Translations under genes and position numbers: made by a program
Shown here: one piece after another, positions 1 through 8,792 of the stretch
How the letters are laid out: every line of letters begins with the position of its first letter
How positions within the stretch are numbered: position 1 is the stretch's first letter
Notes under the pieces: generated by a model
Told to the model about the DNA's origin: nothing
Databases searched by the model: none
The model's input: the letters and a program-made list of their open reading frames with translations, nothing else
DNA from: Tulasnella sp. 424
Taxonomy: Eukaryota > Basidiomycota > Agaricomycetes > Cantharellales > Tulasnellaceae
Direction of reading: 5' to 3'
Length of the DNA: 31,582 nt
Assembly (NCBI GenBank): GCA_019633425.1
Contig: WSUB01000299.1
Coordinates: 1-31,582 of the forward strand

Positions 1-636
1 ATAAAGATTTTGAATTACTACAGTAGACATATAAAGTCAACACACACTACATTAGTCTACAGAGAATCAATTGTTTTTATTTAGACTCCATATCAGGCCC
101 CTCTATATGTAGAAATTATGCATTTGCTGATGAAGGTGGCATCAATGGAAAATCATGGTAACTTTTCATCCCAAACTGAAAATGCTTGTGAAAGTGTAAG
201 TGGTATTCCACATTCTCAGATTAGTCTCAGGGATATATTGGGGCATGCTGAAAATTGTTCAGAATTTCTCAGCATTTTCTTCAGCTTGAAAAAGCTGTGC
301 ACCATCTCCACTGAAAATGCTAATGATTATTGAGACATGAAAAGCGTCTATGTTTTTCAGTGCCATAGTGAAAACCTTCACATTTTTCACTCAGAGGAAA
401 ATGGTCAGAGATTTCTATCATAATTTTCTAAAAATGAAAAATTTTCAGGAAAAGTGATTCCCCTCCCAGCGTTTTCTTCAAAATTTTCAGCCATAGAAAA
501 TGTTGATTTGCTCCCTGTGATGGGTCCTATGCTTTCTCCTCAAGGGCCAAGTGACCTAGAGCCTCCAGGTTGGTAGATTGTTATCACCTCTATTTGGCTC
601 TCCAACAAGCTAGCAACCACACAGGGAACTTCACCT
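1..636. other. AT-rich intergenic stretch without a convincing gene
   Basis: No supported gene. Roughly 120-520 is dense in GAAAA/TTTTC and TTTTCAG words, several in opposite orientation, for example the GCTGAAAAT and CATTTTCTTCAGC pair at about 248-290. This resembles the composition of the TIR arms at 21.5-21.8 kb and 22.6-22.9 kb, so it may be an old relic of a similar element, but I could not align it over any length. Confidence 0.3.
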
Positions 637-847
637 TTGACACCGGTAAATACCAAACACCTGAACCATGGAGATTCACTAACCAACATGCCGAGGAGCA
701 AGGCTCCAACACTTCAAGACTTATTCACAGAGGAAATGGACCCTGATCTCATTCGGTTAGGGGCCTGTTATCCCATAATGGAGAGGCCAACATCCCGCAC
801 TTTACAAGGGGAGGTCAAGCCTTGGTCCTCTGGAGTCAAGTGCATAC

Positions 848-1325
848 ATGGAATACTTTCACTCCCACTTAATAGCATATGAACTGAGAGTGAAATTCAA
901 CCACCAGGGAAGCCACATGACCTGGGTAAAAATGATCAACAAGCATGAAAGTGGGTATATCAATAGCTTACTGATAAGCTACGTGAACAGTGCCACTCAC
1001 CAGCACTCGTGCAGTTTGTTTGTCTTTGGATATGGTGCGAGATGTATTTTTGCTGATTTGCATACCAGTCTGGATGAAAGTGGCACTGTTATCTTTGTGA
1101 TGCATTTTCGGTAAGCACTTTCTGGCTGATTACCTCAAGCTGTGAACCTCAATGCTCTCTATTCATAGGCCTTGGCAGAGTATGACTGATGGAACAAAGG
1201 ACAATTATCAAACTGTCATCAGCTGGTTGATGGACTGCACCCAAATTCTCCAACTGATCAAAAAGAATTCGGTGGATCCAACCCATTTGATGATCATGTT
1301 ATGTACTAAACCCTCCCGTTCTTAG
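848..1325 (+). CDS. two-exon hypothetical protein, about 139 aa
   Basis: I do not recognise the protein. Exon 1 (848-1110) starts at an ATG and ends in the middle of an Arg codon. A 58-nt intron (1111-1168) has a GTAAGC donor, a CTGAT branch-like motif and a CATAG acceptor. Exon 2 (1169-1325) continues in frame to a TAG, giving 420 nt in total, exactly divisible by three. Read unspliced, the frame stops at once at the donor (TAA at 1112). The product has a Cys/Phe/Tyr-rich middle (near LFVFGYGARCIF) and a helical C-terminal part (near DNYQTVISWLMDC). A further 5' exon is possible, because 640-847 is open in more than one frame, so the start is uncertain. No domain is evident. It lies just upstream of a tRNA-like sequence. 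It could be a gene fragment rather than a live gene. Confidence 0.45.
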
Positions 1326-1352
1326 GCACACAAATCCAGTGGAGGAAAAGAG

Positions 1353-1386
1353 CTGGGTTCGACTCCCAGGAGGGGAGCACTTTTTT
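1353..1386 (+). repeat. tRNA 3'-half-like sequence with oligo-T
   Basis: CTGGG-TTCGACT-CCCAG forms a perfect 5-bp T-arm with a 7-nt loop. It is followed by an acceptor-like GAGGGGAGCA and a T6 run that could end Pol III transcription. I could not find a matching 5' acceptor strand, D-arm or anticodon arm upstream, so this is not a complete tRNA gene. A related copy lies on the minus strand at 29076-29110. This suggests a dispersed tRNA-derived repeat (SINE-like) or tRNA pseudogene ends. Confidence 0.4.
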
Positions 1387-2250
1387 CACTAGGCAAAAGT
1401 TAACATCCAGTAGGTAAGACAGTCTTATAAGCTCTACAATATACTATCCTTACTTTGCTAAAGTGGGAAGCCCAGAATCCAAAAGCTGAGAGAATTAGAG
1501 CCTGTCCAAGGGCAAAATACTAATTCTCTCAAACCATATTCCTCTCCCTTGAAATTTTGCATACATGTAGATAATTACTTTCTATTGCCACAAAAAGTCT
1601 GTACAAAATAATATCCAGAAATGGGGTAATTACAGCTCAAATACGTTGACCTGACAGACATCTGTGACAGGGTCTGCACAAGGTTGTTCCCAACAAGCTA
1701 AGAGAGCCAGCAGTGTTTATGACTTGTTCTCTCATTGATTGAATTTGCTTGTCACTGGCAGCACCATTCCTGTAGTTGTTCCCTTGGCCAGCTGCCCCAA
1801 GGACTGTTCAAACACATTGAACGTCTTCTGGTATAACATAAACAAACCAAAAGGCCTATTCCAACCTGACCTCCCACGGTGCAGCTTGTGACGAAAGCTG
1901 GTACAACTGTTGCAGTCATTGTAAGGGGGGCTGAAGCTGTTCTTGCCACTGGTGTGGAGATCCTTGAGGGTCACACACAGCCAATCTGCACTCCATGCAA
2001 TACATTGAACTGCCTGAGCATGTCAAGGAATTGGAGGACCTCAGTCTTTTATAGAAGAGGATCTTTGAACTCACCATCATCCATAGTATCATGTTGGAAT
2101 AATGACATCTCACATTGCCAATCATCCTGCTGCATCTACCTCCCCCACCATTGCCAACAGTCTCAACTCTGGGTTTGGCTTGGATTTGTTCAGTTACAAG
2201 ACCTTGTGATCCAATCAACAAAGTGAGTTATACTATGTCTGTAGCCTAGG
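1387..2250. other. unannotated region with coding-like fragments
   Basis: No complete gene. The plus strand has short coding-like runs in shifting frames around 1879-2060 (one near TKAGTTVAVIVRGAE, another near YIELPEHVKELEDL). No consistent exon structure could be drawn. It probably contains decayed exons that lead into the tandem modules that follow. Confidence 0.25.
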
Positions 2251-2254
2251 TCAT

Positions 2255-2840
2255 TTCAGTGGTGGCTGGTGTGGGTGTTGACAGGTGGCGGTTGGTGGTC
2301 CAAGTCCAAGTCCAAGTCCGCGGTTGTGCTAATGAAACAGGGAGGAGTTAGTAATAAAAAGTATAGAAACAAAGATGGAAACACTTACTGACCCTGTCCC
2401 CAACTGTTCCTGACATTGGTGAAGGTGGTGGTGGTCCGTGTGGGTGTTGAGGTGCGGCAATTGGGGATATAAGTCAAAGTCGGCAGTCGTGGTAATGAAA
2501 AAGACAGTAGTTAGTATTAAAAAGATAGCAATCATGTTGAAAGCGCTTACTGACCTTGTCCCCAACCGTTCCTGATGTCGGCGAAGGCTGTGGTGGCTGG
2601 TGTGGGTGTCAATGGGTGGTGGTTGATGGTCCAAGTCAAAGTCCACGGTCGTGCTGATGAAATGCATGGTTGTGCTAATGAAAAAGGACAAGAGTTAGCA
2701 ATAGAAGTAATGGAAGCAGCACTTGAAACACTTACAAACCTGATCCCCTAATGCTCCTGATGTTGATGAGGGTGGTGGCGGCCGGTTTTGGTGTCGACAT
2801 GTGGCAGTTGGGGGTCTGGACCTGATGTGGCACAGAGACG
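2255..2840 (-). repeat. tandem ~162-185-bp modules carrying intron signals
   Basis: About three and a half copies of one unit. Anchors in plus orientation are TGTGGGTGT at about 2270, 2438 and 2600 with a diverged copy near 2785, and CTTACTGACC/CTTACAAACC at 2384, 2547 and 2731. On the minus strand each unit has a GTAAG donor (at 2388, 2550 and 2735), a TACTAAC or TGCTAAC branch-like motif, and in two units a TTCATTAG acceptor; the middle unit has TTCATTAC. The donor-to-acceptor distance is 59-61 nt, normal for a fungal intron. The exon-like part between is His/Pro-rich (near DLYPQLPHLNTHT) and about 103 nt long. Two units also read through unspliced in one frame (2329-2691) with a 54-residue period, so it is unclear whether the introns are spliced or the repeat is non-coding. 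Confidence 0.6.
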
Positions 2841-2929
2841 TGTTGACAGATATTTGTTGTTCTGATTTTGGGGATAGGGGATGTTTGTGGCACATTCACC
2901 TCTACCTTCTCCACCGTCATTAATGAGCC

Positions 2930-3190
2930 GTTGGTATTGCGGAGAAGACCTCTAAGACCTACCAGGTCAGTCATTCTAGCTTATATCTCAAACTCTGTAT
3001 ACTAATTCTTATGCTGCTTTCAGTGTCCACAGCACAATGACCTCCACCCCCAACCACCCTCCATTTGGGCCTTTCAAAGCCAAATGAGCCACCAGTACTG
3101 CAGAGAAGACTTCAATGACGTACCAGGTAGGCAATCCCAGTTTTTATTTAACTCTCTCAATACTAATCTTCATCCTGCCTTAAGTTCTGT
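2930..3190 (+). repeat. two ~160-bp exon/intron-like modules on the opposite strand
   Basis: GCGGAGAAGACC..CTACCAG at 2938-2965 is repeated as GCAGAGAAGACT..GTACCAG at 3099-3126, a spacing of 161. Each copy is followed by a 58-nt intron-like stretch. The first is 2966-3023 with GTCAGT, TACTAAT and TTTCAG. The second is 3127-3184 with GTAGGC, TACTAAT and a non-consensus TTAAG end. The exon-like part between (3024-3126) is 103 nt, the same size as the minus-strand modules next door, and its translation has DLHPQPP and HQ where those have DLYPQLP and HQ. The arrays may therefore be inverted relatives. The last module runs into the damaged gene that begins near 3185. Confidence 0.45.
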
Positions 3191-3213
3191 GGCATGATGA
3201 CCACCACCCCCCC

Positions 3214-4184
3214 TTGTTGAACCAAGATGCCAGTGGATTATTGTCTGTCAGAGCAACCACTTCAAAGGCTACATCTACCAAAGCAACTTCTTCAACAAAG
3301 TCTCTGGCAAGGCCTTCTGCCACCATAGCAACCAGTGAGCCCTACGTCTACAACTATCAGAAGATATCTGACTCCCTTTCCTCAATTCGCACTGGTAGTA
3401 CTGCAAAACCTGCTTCAGTCGCTGCCAGAGGCTCAAAGCCAACAGCTGCGTCCCTAAGGCAACTAGCCAGGGCAGCTGCTCTCAAGGCCCAAGCAACACC
3501 ATTGTTGGAGTTTATTGAGGTTGTCCCAAGCTGTCCTTCAGGAGGAGATTAACTTTCAAGGTATCAGCAAAGACCACTACAAGCTTGCTGTTAGAGAGGT
3601 GGTCAAATACGGTAATCAAGAGGAGAGTGTGGCTGAACTGGATCCAAAAATGTTCCCTGGGCCAACTGGTGTTAAGCTCTTTGGGATGGTCAGTTGCACA
3701 AGGAACCTTCTTGTCAGTGACATAGCTGAGGATGCTGAAGATCAAGGGAATTCCTGCAAGATTGGATGGAAGGGGAAGGGAAAGGGGAAAGCAAAAGTGA
3801 AAGCAGAGGCAGACCCAAGTGGTTCAAGCACAGCATCAGAAGATTCCCAGCTCCCTGAAATACCTGTAAATGAGGAGTGTTGAGATAACAAACATGGTGA
3901 CGATTTAGCTTTTTTTGAGAAGGAAAGTGGAAATCGCAGTGATGGGTGGGATAGAGGTCGGTGCCATGTCGATTTTGGTTCCAAGCCAGGTGTCTTCAAA
4001 ACAGTCTTGTCAGCTCAAGTGATGGAGGTCCTAATCCGACACGTGAACTCCATTATCACTGAGCAACTGCAAGTTCAAGAGGAAGCCAAGGTATGTTTAC
4101 AGCTCACTCACATGGACCCAGAGAGAGCTTATTGAAAATCACTTTCAGATGGCACTTGTGGAGGGTCTGGAGTGCAAACAATAA
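3214..4184 (+). pseudogene. damaged multi-exon hypothetical gene
   Basis: Not recognised. The frame is open from before 3214 (no ATG, so it may start in an upstream exon) through a Ser/Thr/Ala-rich stretch. It shifts at about 3515-3540 into a second frame that continues to 3880, meets a TGA (3881-3883), stays open to 4090, then has a 58-nt intron (4091-4148, GTATGT..TTTCAG) and a last short exon ending TAA at 4184. At the shift, the 22 nt between GAG at 3524 and GAGGAG start with GT and end with AG, and leaving them out keeps the frame. That is far shorter than a normal intron, so a small indel is more likely. Features include an S/T/A low-complexity N-terminus, a middle part with MFPGPTGVKLFGMV, a Lys/Gly-rich basic patch (near 3765-3810) and a C-terminal helix. 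The TGA could be a CGA transition or a true stop. Confidence 0.45.
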
Positions 4185-4859
4185 AATAAGGTGCCACCTA
4201 TACATTGCATATTTCTCTCATTGCAAAGGTTGGCACTGACACATCTCAGGTGACAGGGAACAAATGCATGATCCCTGGACAAAACTGGTGCAGGACAGTA
4301 GCACTGAGAATCCTAACATCTTCAAATGTCCAAAGGGCCAGGCTGAGTAAGTCTAAAGTTTCATGTGAAACTCAAGAAGGCTGCTGGTGTTAACACTAGT
4401 CTTCCAATCGTCAAGGTTCCCCTCTCTCCCCTCTGTTCTGGTCCATGGCCTTTGTGACTGTACTGAGAAGCATGGTTCCACAAGATGCATCAGCAGTATG
4501 CAGTTGGTTTTGGATCAGCAACGTTGGATGATGCCCAATCTATTTCCAACGAAGTATTTACACAGCATGAGAGTAGACAGGCCAAAGTATGGAATGTATA
4601 CGTCCTCAGTGGACATATAGAGGGATCTCAGTGAAACTAAAACCTAGTGACCCCCTCTTCGGACGTAGCTTAAGCCTGAGGATAAAGAGATTTGGCAAAC
4701 TGTTGTAAAGGAATTCCTCAAGGAGGGCCTGACATTTGAACCCAGTACTCTTCCAGAAGATCTGGATCCAGGCCAGGTGATCATATAGGAATGGTTGGGA
4801 GATCTTGAACAGTAAAGGTATTACAAGATCTGTTCGAGTCAAGCCCTGCCACAGACAAG
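4185..4859. other. unannotated flank of the Gypsy insertion
   Basis: No complete gene. A plus-strand coding-like run at about 4672-4785 (near DKEIWQTVVKEFLKEGL) ends at TAG 4786-4788. It looks like a decayed exon. The Gypsy element inserted about 75 bp downstream. Confidence 0.3.
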
Positions 4860-4864
4860 CTCAA
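4860..4864. repeat. target site duplication, left (CTCAA)
   Basis: CTCAA directly before the TG of the left LTR. The same five bases follow the CA end of the right LTR at 10856-10860. A 5-bp duplication is normal for Ty3/Gypsy integrases and shows that the two LTRs belong to one insertion. Confidence 0.93.
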
Positions 4865-4999
4865 TGTCAGGGTTCCCTAGTAGAAACCGAGCAAAGCGTA
4901 TCTGACTGTGGACTGTGGTTTGGCAGAGAGAGATCACTAGGCAAGATTGTTGCGCTAGCACGATGATCGAAGAGTTGACTATGACTGAATAGACAAGAG

Positions 5000-5042
5000 G
5001 CGGAATGAGGAACAAACCTCCTCATTCCGCTGTACTTAAATA
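5000..5042 (-). promoter_or_regulatory. LTR core promoter, hairpin and putative self-primer
   Basis: On the minus strand TATTTAAG (5042-5035) is followed by GCGGAATGAGGA, a 7-nt loop and TCCTCATTCCGC, a perfect 12-bp hairpin (5030-5000). ATTCCGCCT (5006-4998) begins 36 nt downstream of the TATA-like box, about where transcription should start, and is the exact complement of a 9-nt run in the PBS region. In the other LTR the same site has one transition. This fits the self-priming known for Tf1/sushi-type elements. The start site itself is inferred. Confidence 0.55.
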
Positions 5043-5218
5043 CTAACGAGTGGCTGTGACTAGAATGTCCTGGTATAGTAAGGAAAGTGATGGAACCAAG
5101 TGGAAAGGCTGATGCGTTGCATGAGTAAGAACAACGAGGTACGCATGAGGGAGTGAGTAAGGAGCGTGAGGTAGTGGTGAGGCCTACGAGGTGAGCGCGG
5201 GGGAAACACCGATCATGA

Positions 5219-5277
5219 GGATCACGTGATGGGAATCTGGCCTGGATCACGTGACTAGAGAAAGTGGATCATGTGAC
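5219..5277. promoter_or_regulatory. triplicated E-box-like motif in the LTR
   Basis: GGATCACGTGA occurs twice and GGATCATGTGA once, 23-25 bp apart, close to the transcriptional 5' end of the LTR (its U3 on the minus strand). CACGTG is the classic bHLH/bZIP core. In the right LTR one CACGTG has decayed to CATGTG (near 10814). They are candidate upstream activating sites; binding is not shown by sequence alone. Confidence 0.5.
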
Positions 5278-5289
5278 GAGGTCGTCACA

Positions 5290-5301
5290 TCAGCCCCCCT
5301 T
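5290..5301 (-). other. polypurine tract
   Basis: Minus strand AAGGGGGG followed by CTGA and then the 3' LTR. This is the expected position and composition for the plus-strand primer. The pol stop codon TAA (5302-5300) overlaps its first two bases, so the coding sequence runs right up to the PPT. Confidence 0.85.
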
Positions 5302-5302
5302 A

Positions 5303-5545
5303 AGGACGTCGACAAGGAGGTTGTTGACGAGTAGGACGTTGCCGGAGTTCAGGGCCAAAGGCAGCCGGGAATCGTTGGTGAAATTCCTGTATGAGATCAG
5401 GCATGTGCTCTAACTGTTCTGCATACTCTCATTTGTTTTCTTCGTCTCCGAATCCTTTCCACTTGAGGAGGTACTGCAGTCAGCCGTACCAATATCGTGA
5501 GTTCAGGATCTTTTCCACTTCCCATTCTTCTTGGTCCTCGACTAT
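5303..5545 (-). pseudogene. pol: chromodomain and C-terminal tail, two stops
   Basis: The pol C-terminus has EWEVEKILNSRYWYG, then TGA (5480-5482), LQYLLKWKGFGDEEN, a second TGA (5429-5431), and the tail with LIQEFHQRFP. This is the classic chromodomain order: an aromatic residue near the start, a YLLKWKG core strand and a final helix. In chromoviruses the domain follows integrase and directs insertion to marked chromatin. The first TGA sits where Arg (CGA) would be usual, and the second where the conserved Trp of the W-E pair belongs (TGG to TGA), so both are single transitions. The frame ends at the TAA that touches the PPT. Confidence 0.85.
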
Positions 5546-6850
5546 GACTGGAGGTGGCAGCAGTTGGATTCGACCTGGGATTGTGTCCTGAGTGTGGGGA
5601 GTGAGGAGGGAGACATGGAACACCGGATGAATCCTCATAGTGGCAGGGAGAGCCAATCGATAGGCATGGGAGGATATCTTTTTCTCCACCTTGAAAGGTC
5701 CTAGTCGTTTCGCTGCCAGCTTGTCGGATGGTTGGTCGGTTTGGATGTTGCGGGCTTCCAACCATACTTTGTCTCCTGGTTTGTAGGACGGTTCTCGTTC
5801 ACGGTGTCGATTGTAGTACTCCTTTTGACATTCCTGGGCGAGGGCCATTGCGGATTGGATTTCCTTCTGAACGGCGGCGATTTGACCAAGCCTTTCTTCC
5901 GCAGATGGGTTGGATTGCGCACTGGAGGGGAGGTCGGTGAGGACTGGATTGTACCCTCTGCTTGCTATGAATGGGGACATGCCAATGGACGACTGAACGG
6001 AGTTGTTGTACAAGAACTCAGCGAAGGGGAGGAGTTCATCCCATCGTCCCGTCGATGGTTACAGAATATCCGTAGGAATCCTTCGATCGTCTGGTTGGTA
6101 CGTTCCGTCTGACCATCTGTCTGTGGGTGGTATGCCGAGGACTGGTTTGACTCCTAGTCCTCCGTATAGAGACTTCAGGAACGGGGCGTTAAATTGTGGG
6201 CCTCGATCCGACACGATTCGTAAAGGAAGTCCGTGTAGTCTCCAGATGTTGGCAATAAACAACTCGGCCGTCTTGGCTGCGTCCAGTCCCTGCTCTTTAG
6301 TAGCAATCAGATGGGCTTCCTTGAGCAGTCTACAGACCACGACCATGATGGTGTCATTCCCTTGGCAGGTTTCCGGTAGTTTAGTGATAAAGTCGTAGGA
6401 GATGTCTTGCCAAGGTCCAGTGGGAATTGGGAGCGGTTTCAGGAGTCCAACTGGTTTGGAGTAGTGATGTTTGTTCCTTTGGCAGTGGTCGCAGGCGTCG
6501 ACGTATCGATTGACATAGGCTTTCATGGATGGCCAGTAGTAGCCCCTTGACACGAGCTCCAGGGTCTTTGCTTGTCCTCCGTGTCCTCCCATTAGTGAAT
6601 CGTGATAGAGTTGAAGGATGGACCTCTTGACGTCGTCGTCGTTGGGGACGTAGATTCTTCCTTGAAATCGTAATAGACCTTCGTCCATGCTCCAGTCCGT
6701 CATTTCCTTCCTAACGTTCGCTGGGGCTGCTTCTGGGTTGGCGCCGAAGTAAGCCAGGATTGACTCTACATTGGGATCTTCGTGAAGTTTCCTTTCGATT
6801 TCGTCTACGATTTCTCGGTTGGTGGCCAGTTGGACTTCCTCTTGTTTGTC
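5546..6850 (-). pseudogene. pol: integrase, frameshifted twice
   Basis: In order: the HHCC zinc-binding part (HDSL..GGHGGQ near 6590, CDHC near 6488), the catalytic core with the first Asp in ISYDFI (near 6390), the second Asp in VSDRGPQF (near 6205) and the Glu in TIEGF (near 6085), then the GPF module (RLGPFKV near 5690, HPVFHVSLL near 5610). Frames change near 6125-6145, just after VLG, and near 6040, where one base is missing between two Asp codons and the following WDELLPF segment. The catalytic residues themselves are all still readable. The linker between RNase H and integrase (6850-6990) is acidic. Confidence 0.88.
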
Positions 6851-6989
6851 GTCTTCGTCATCCGCATTGATTTCCACAAACGTGGATGACGGTAGGAGCG
6901 TTATTGCATCAATTTCCACGATTTTGGAGGCTGGTAGAAGCGTCAGGGGCGGTTCTTCTGCCCCCTCTTCAGGACGGTGGTCGGGTCGT

Positions 6990-7385
6990 CGCGACAGGGC
7001 GTCGGGTTTGCCAGATTTAGAGCCTGGGTGATAGGAAATGACGAAGTCGTAGCGCTGGAGGGTTTGGAGCCATTGGAATTGCCTGTCATTGAGGATTTGA
7101 GCCTTCTTGAAGTATTCCAAATTCTTGTGGTCAGTGAGAATTCAGATGGTGAACTTGGCTCCTTCCAGGTAGTGACGCCAGTAGATCAAGGCTCACACAA
7201 TAGCCATCATTTCCTTGTCCCAGATATCGTATCAACGTTCTGCAGGGGTCATTGATTTGGACATGAAGGCGATAGGGTGGATTTTGCCGTCACTTGACCT
7301 TTGCGAAAGTACTGCTCCGTAAGCGTATCCTGAGGTGTCTGTCTCCAAAATGCATGGTTTCTCCGGTTTGGATATCCTTGACGTT
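6990..7385 (-). pseudogene. pol: RNase H, three TGA codons
   Basis: ETDTSGYAYGAVLSQ (first catalytic Asp), IHPIAFMSKSMTPAER, DIWDKEMMAIV (catalytic Glu), YWRHYLEG, LTDHKNLEYF (catalytic Asp) and the end motif KPDALSRRPD are in normal Gypsy order. TGA codons lie at 7232-7234, 7193-7195 and 7142-7144, all at places where Arg is common or tolerated, so each fits a CGA to TGA change. The upstream join with RT is abnormal (see the RT entry). Confidence 0.88.
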
Positions 7386-8300
7386 CTTAGGAGTGGGCCA
7401 GTCCTTGATTGCTTCGACCTTGTGCCTGTCCATTGCGATGCCTTTTGGTGTGATCCATAGTCCCAGGTAGTCTGTTTCTTGTACGAAGAACTCGCATTTC
7501 TCCGGTCGGCAGTGAAGGTTGTTTGCGCGTAGTCGGCGTAGGACTTCCTTGGTGACTTCCACGTTTTCTTCTCGGGTCTTAGTGGCCGGCATGGTATCGT
7601 CAAGGTAGTTCACTACAGAGGAGTCCAGTAGGTCGTGCAGGATATGGTTGATGAAACGTTGGAATACCGCAGGTGCATTGCAAAGGCCGAACGGCATTAC
7701 GGTCCATTCAAAAAGACCGTAACGTGTCTTGAAAGCCGTTTTCCATTCGTCTCCTTCCGCGATGCGCATTAGGTGGTACCCCATCTTAAGTCGAGTTTGG
7801 TGAACCATTCCTTGTCACTAAGCCGGTCGATTAAGTCGGTTGTGAGGGGAATAGGGTATTGGTCTTTCACCGTGATGTTGTTGATTTTCCGATAGTCGAT
7901 TACCAGTCGTTTCTTGCCATCCTTTTTCCCGATGAAGAAACATGGAGAAGCTACTTGGGACTTCGATTCTCAAATGTAGCCTTTGGCTAGGTTTTCGTCT
8001 ATCCACTTCCTTAGCTCCTTGCTGTCCTCGGCTGACCCAGCGTACAATCCTCCTGGCTTAGGTAATTCTGCCCCGGGAATGAAGTCGATCTTGCAATCAT
8101 ACGGTCGGTGTGGTGGGAGTGCGTGGTCGTTAGTTGGTTCCTTGAAGATGTCGAGAAATTCGTGGAGTTCCCTAGGGACGGCCTCTTCCAGAGGTTTGGC
8201 TTCCTTGACGTGCTCAGAGGCGATCTTGGCCGAAATACTAGTTCCAGCGACGGTGTCCGATACTTCGGGTGGGGTTCCCTCCGATCCGGTTGCCCATTAA
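7386..8300 (-). pseudogene. pol: reverse transcriptase, broken
   Basis: FFIGKKDGKKRLVIDYRKIN, FTKLDLRWG (motif A, catalytic Asp kept), EWKTAFKTRYGLFEW, MPFGLCNAPAVFQR and VVNYLDD (motif C) are present. Lesions: a frame change near 8300; TGA at 7970-7972 just before the fingers; one G missing from a G run at 7779-7782, right after motif A; and a deletion near 7375 that joins PTPKNVKDI directly to EKPCILETD. About 50-60 residues, including the usual F-L-G-x-x-N-F-Y-R segment, are gone and the frame changes at the join. Confidence 0.9.
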
Positions 8301-8792
8301 CCTTCCCTAGTACGTCGGCTGGGGTATCCAGGCAGTTGTGGGAGCAGTAAGGGTCCCGGAAGGCGATTCGGCGGGTCCTCCAGTCAATCTCTGGGTTATG
8401 TCGGTGCAACCAGGGCGCTCCTAGGATTACTGCGTGCCTTCCGATATTGGCGACGTCCATTACAAAGTTTTCTTCATGGTTACCCATTCGAAGGCGTCCT
8501 CTTACTTCACGATCGATGGTTCCAAGGGATCGCCCGTCTATTGCAGCGGGATAGCGTGGGAACTCCTTTCGCCAGGTAGGTAAATGGTTCCGGTCTACGA
8601 AGTCTATCATGGCAGTGGGACATGCTGTGGCTTGGTTGGTGCTCAGCTCAGTAGGTACGATCAGATGCGTAGAGGGGTCGAGTGGCATCATACGAATCTT
8701 ATTGGGCATGGGGGATACATGATCAGTACCTAAGAGCTGAGACCTTTGAGCGCGGCGTGGCACAGTCACTATGCGCTGTGGGGAGAACCCTG
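8301..8792 (-). pseudogene. pol: aspartic protease with active site deleted
   Basis: This frame overlaps the gag end in the -1 frame: gag stops at TAG 8771-8769 while the pol frame reads through from at least 30 codons upstream. There is no ATG at the start of this frame, so pol was probably made by -1 frameshifting or another recoding event, though I see no standard slippery heptamer. The fold is recognisable from AMID, FVDRNHLPTW, VILGAPWLHRHNPEIDW. Where retropepsins have D-S/T-G-A the sequence reads AMID then FVDRN, so the residues after the catalytic Asp are missing, most simply by a small in-frame deletion at about 8601. Confidence 0.8.

Larger units (their letters stand above)
4865..5289 (-). 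repeat. 3' LTR of the chromovirus
   Basis: 425 bp, TG..CA ends, paired with 10428-10855. It contains a TATA-like TATTTAAG (minus strand), a perfect 12-bp hairpin just downstream, and three GGATCAYGTGA motifs near the minus-strand 5' end, two of them with the CACGTG E-box core. Confidence 0.95.

Noticed and set aside
1311..1386. Complete tRNA gene
   Set aside because: No acceptor 5' strand, D-arm or anticodon arm can be paired; only the T-arm and the 3' end are convincing.
4867..5250. 127-aa minus-strand ORF within the LTR, with a 128-aa twin at 10430-10816
   Set aside because: It lies wholly in the LTRs across promoter-like signals, has no protein character and is present twice only because the LTRs are.
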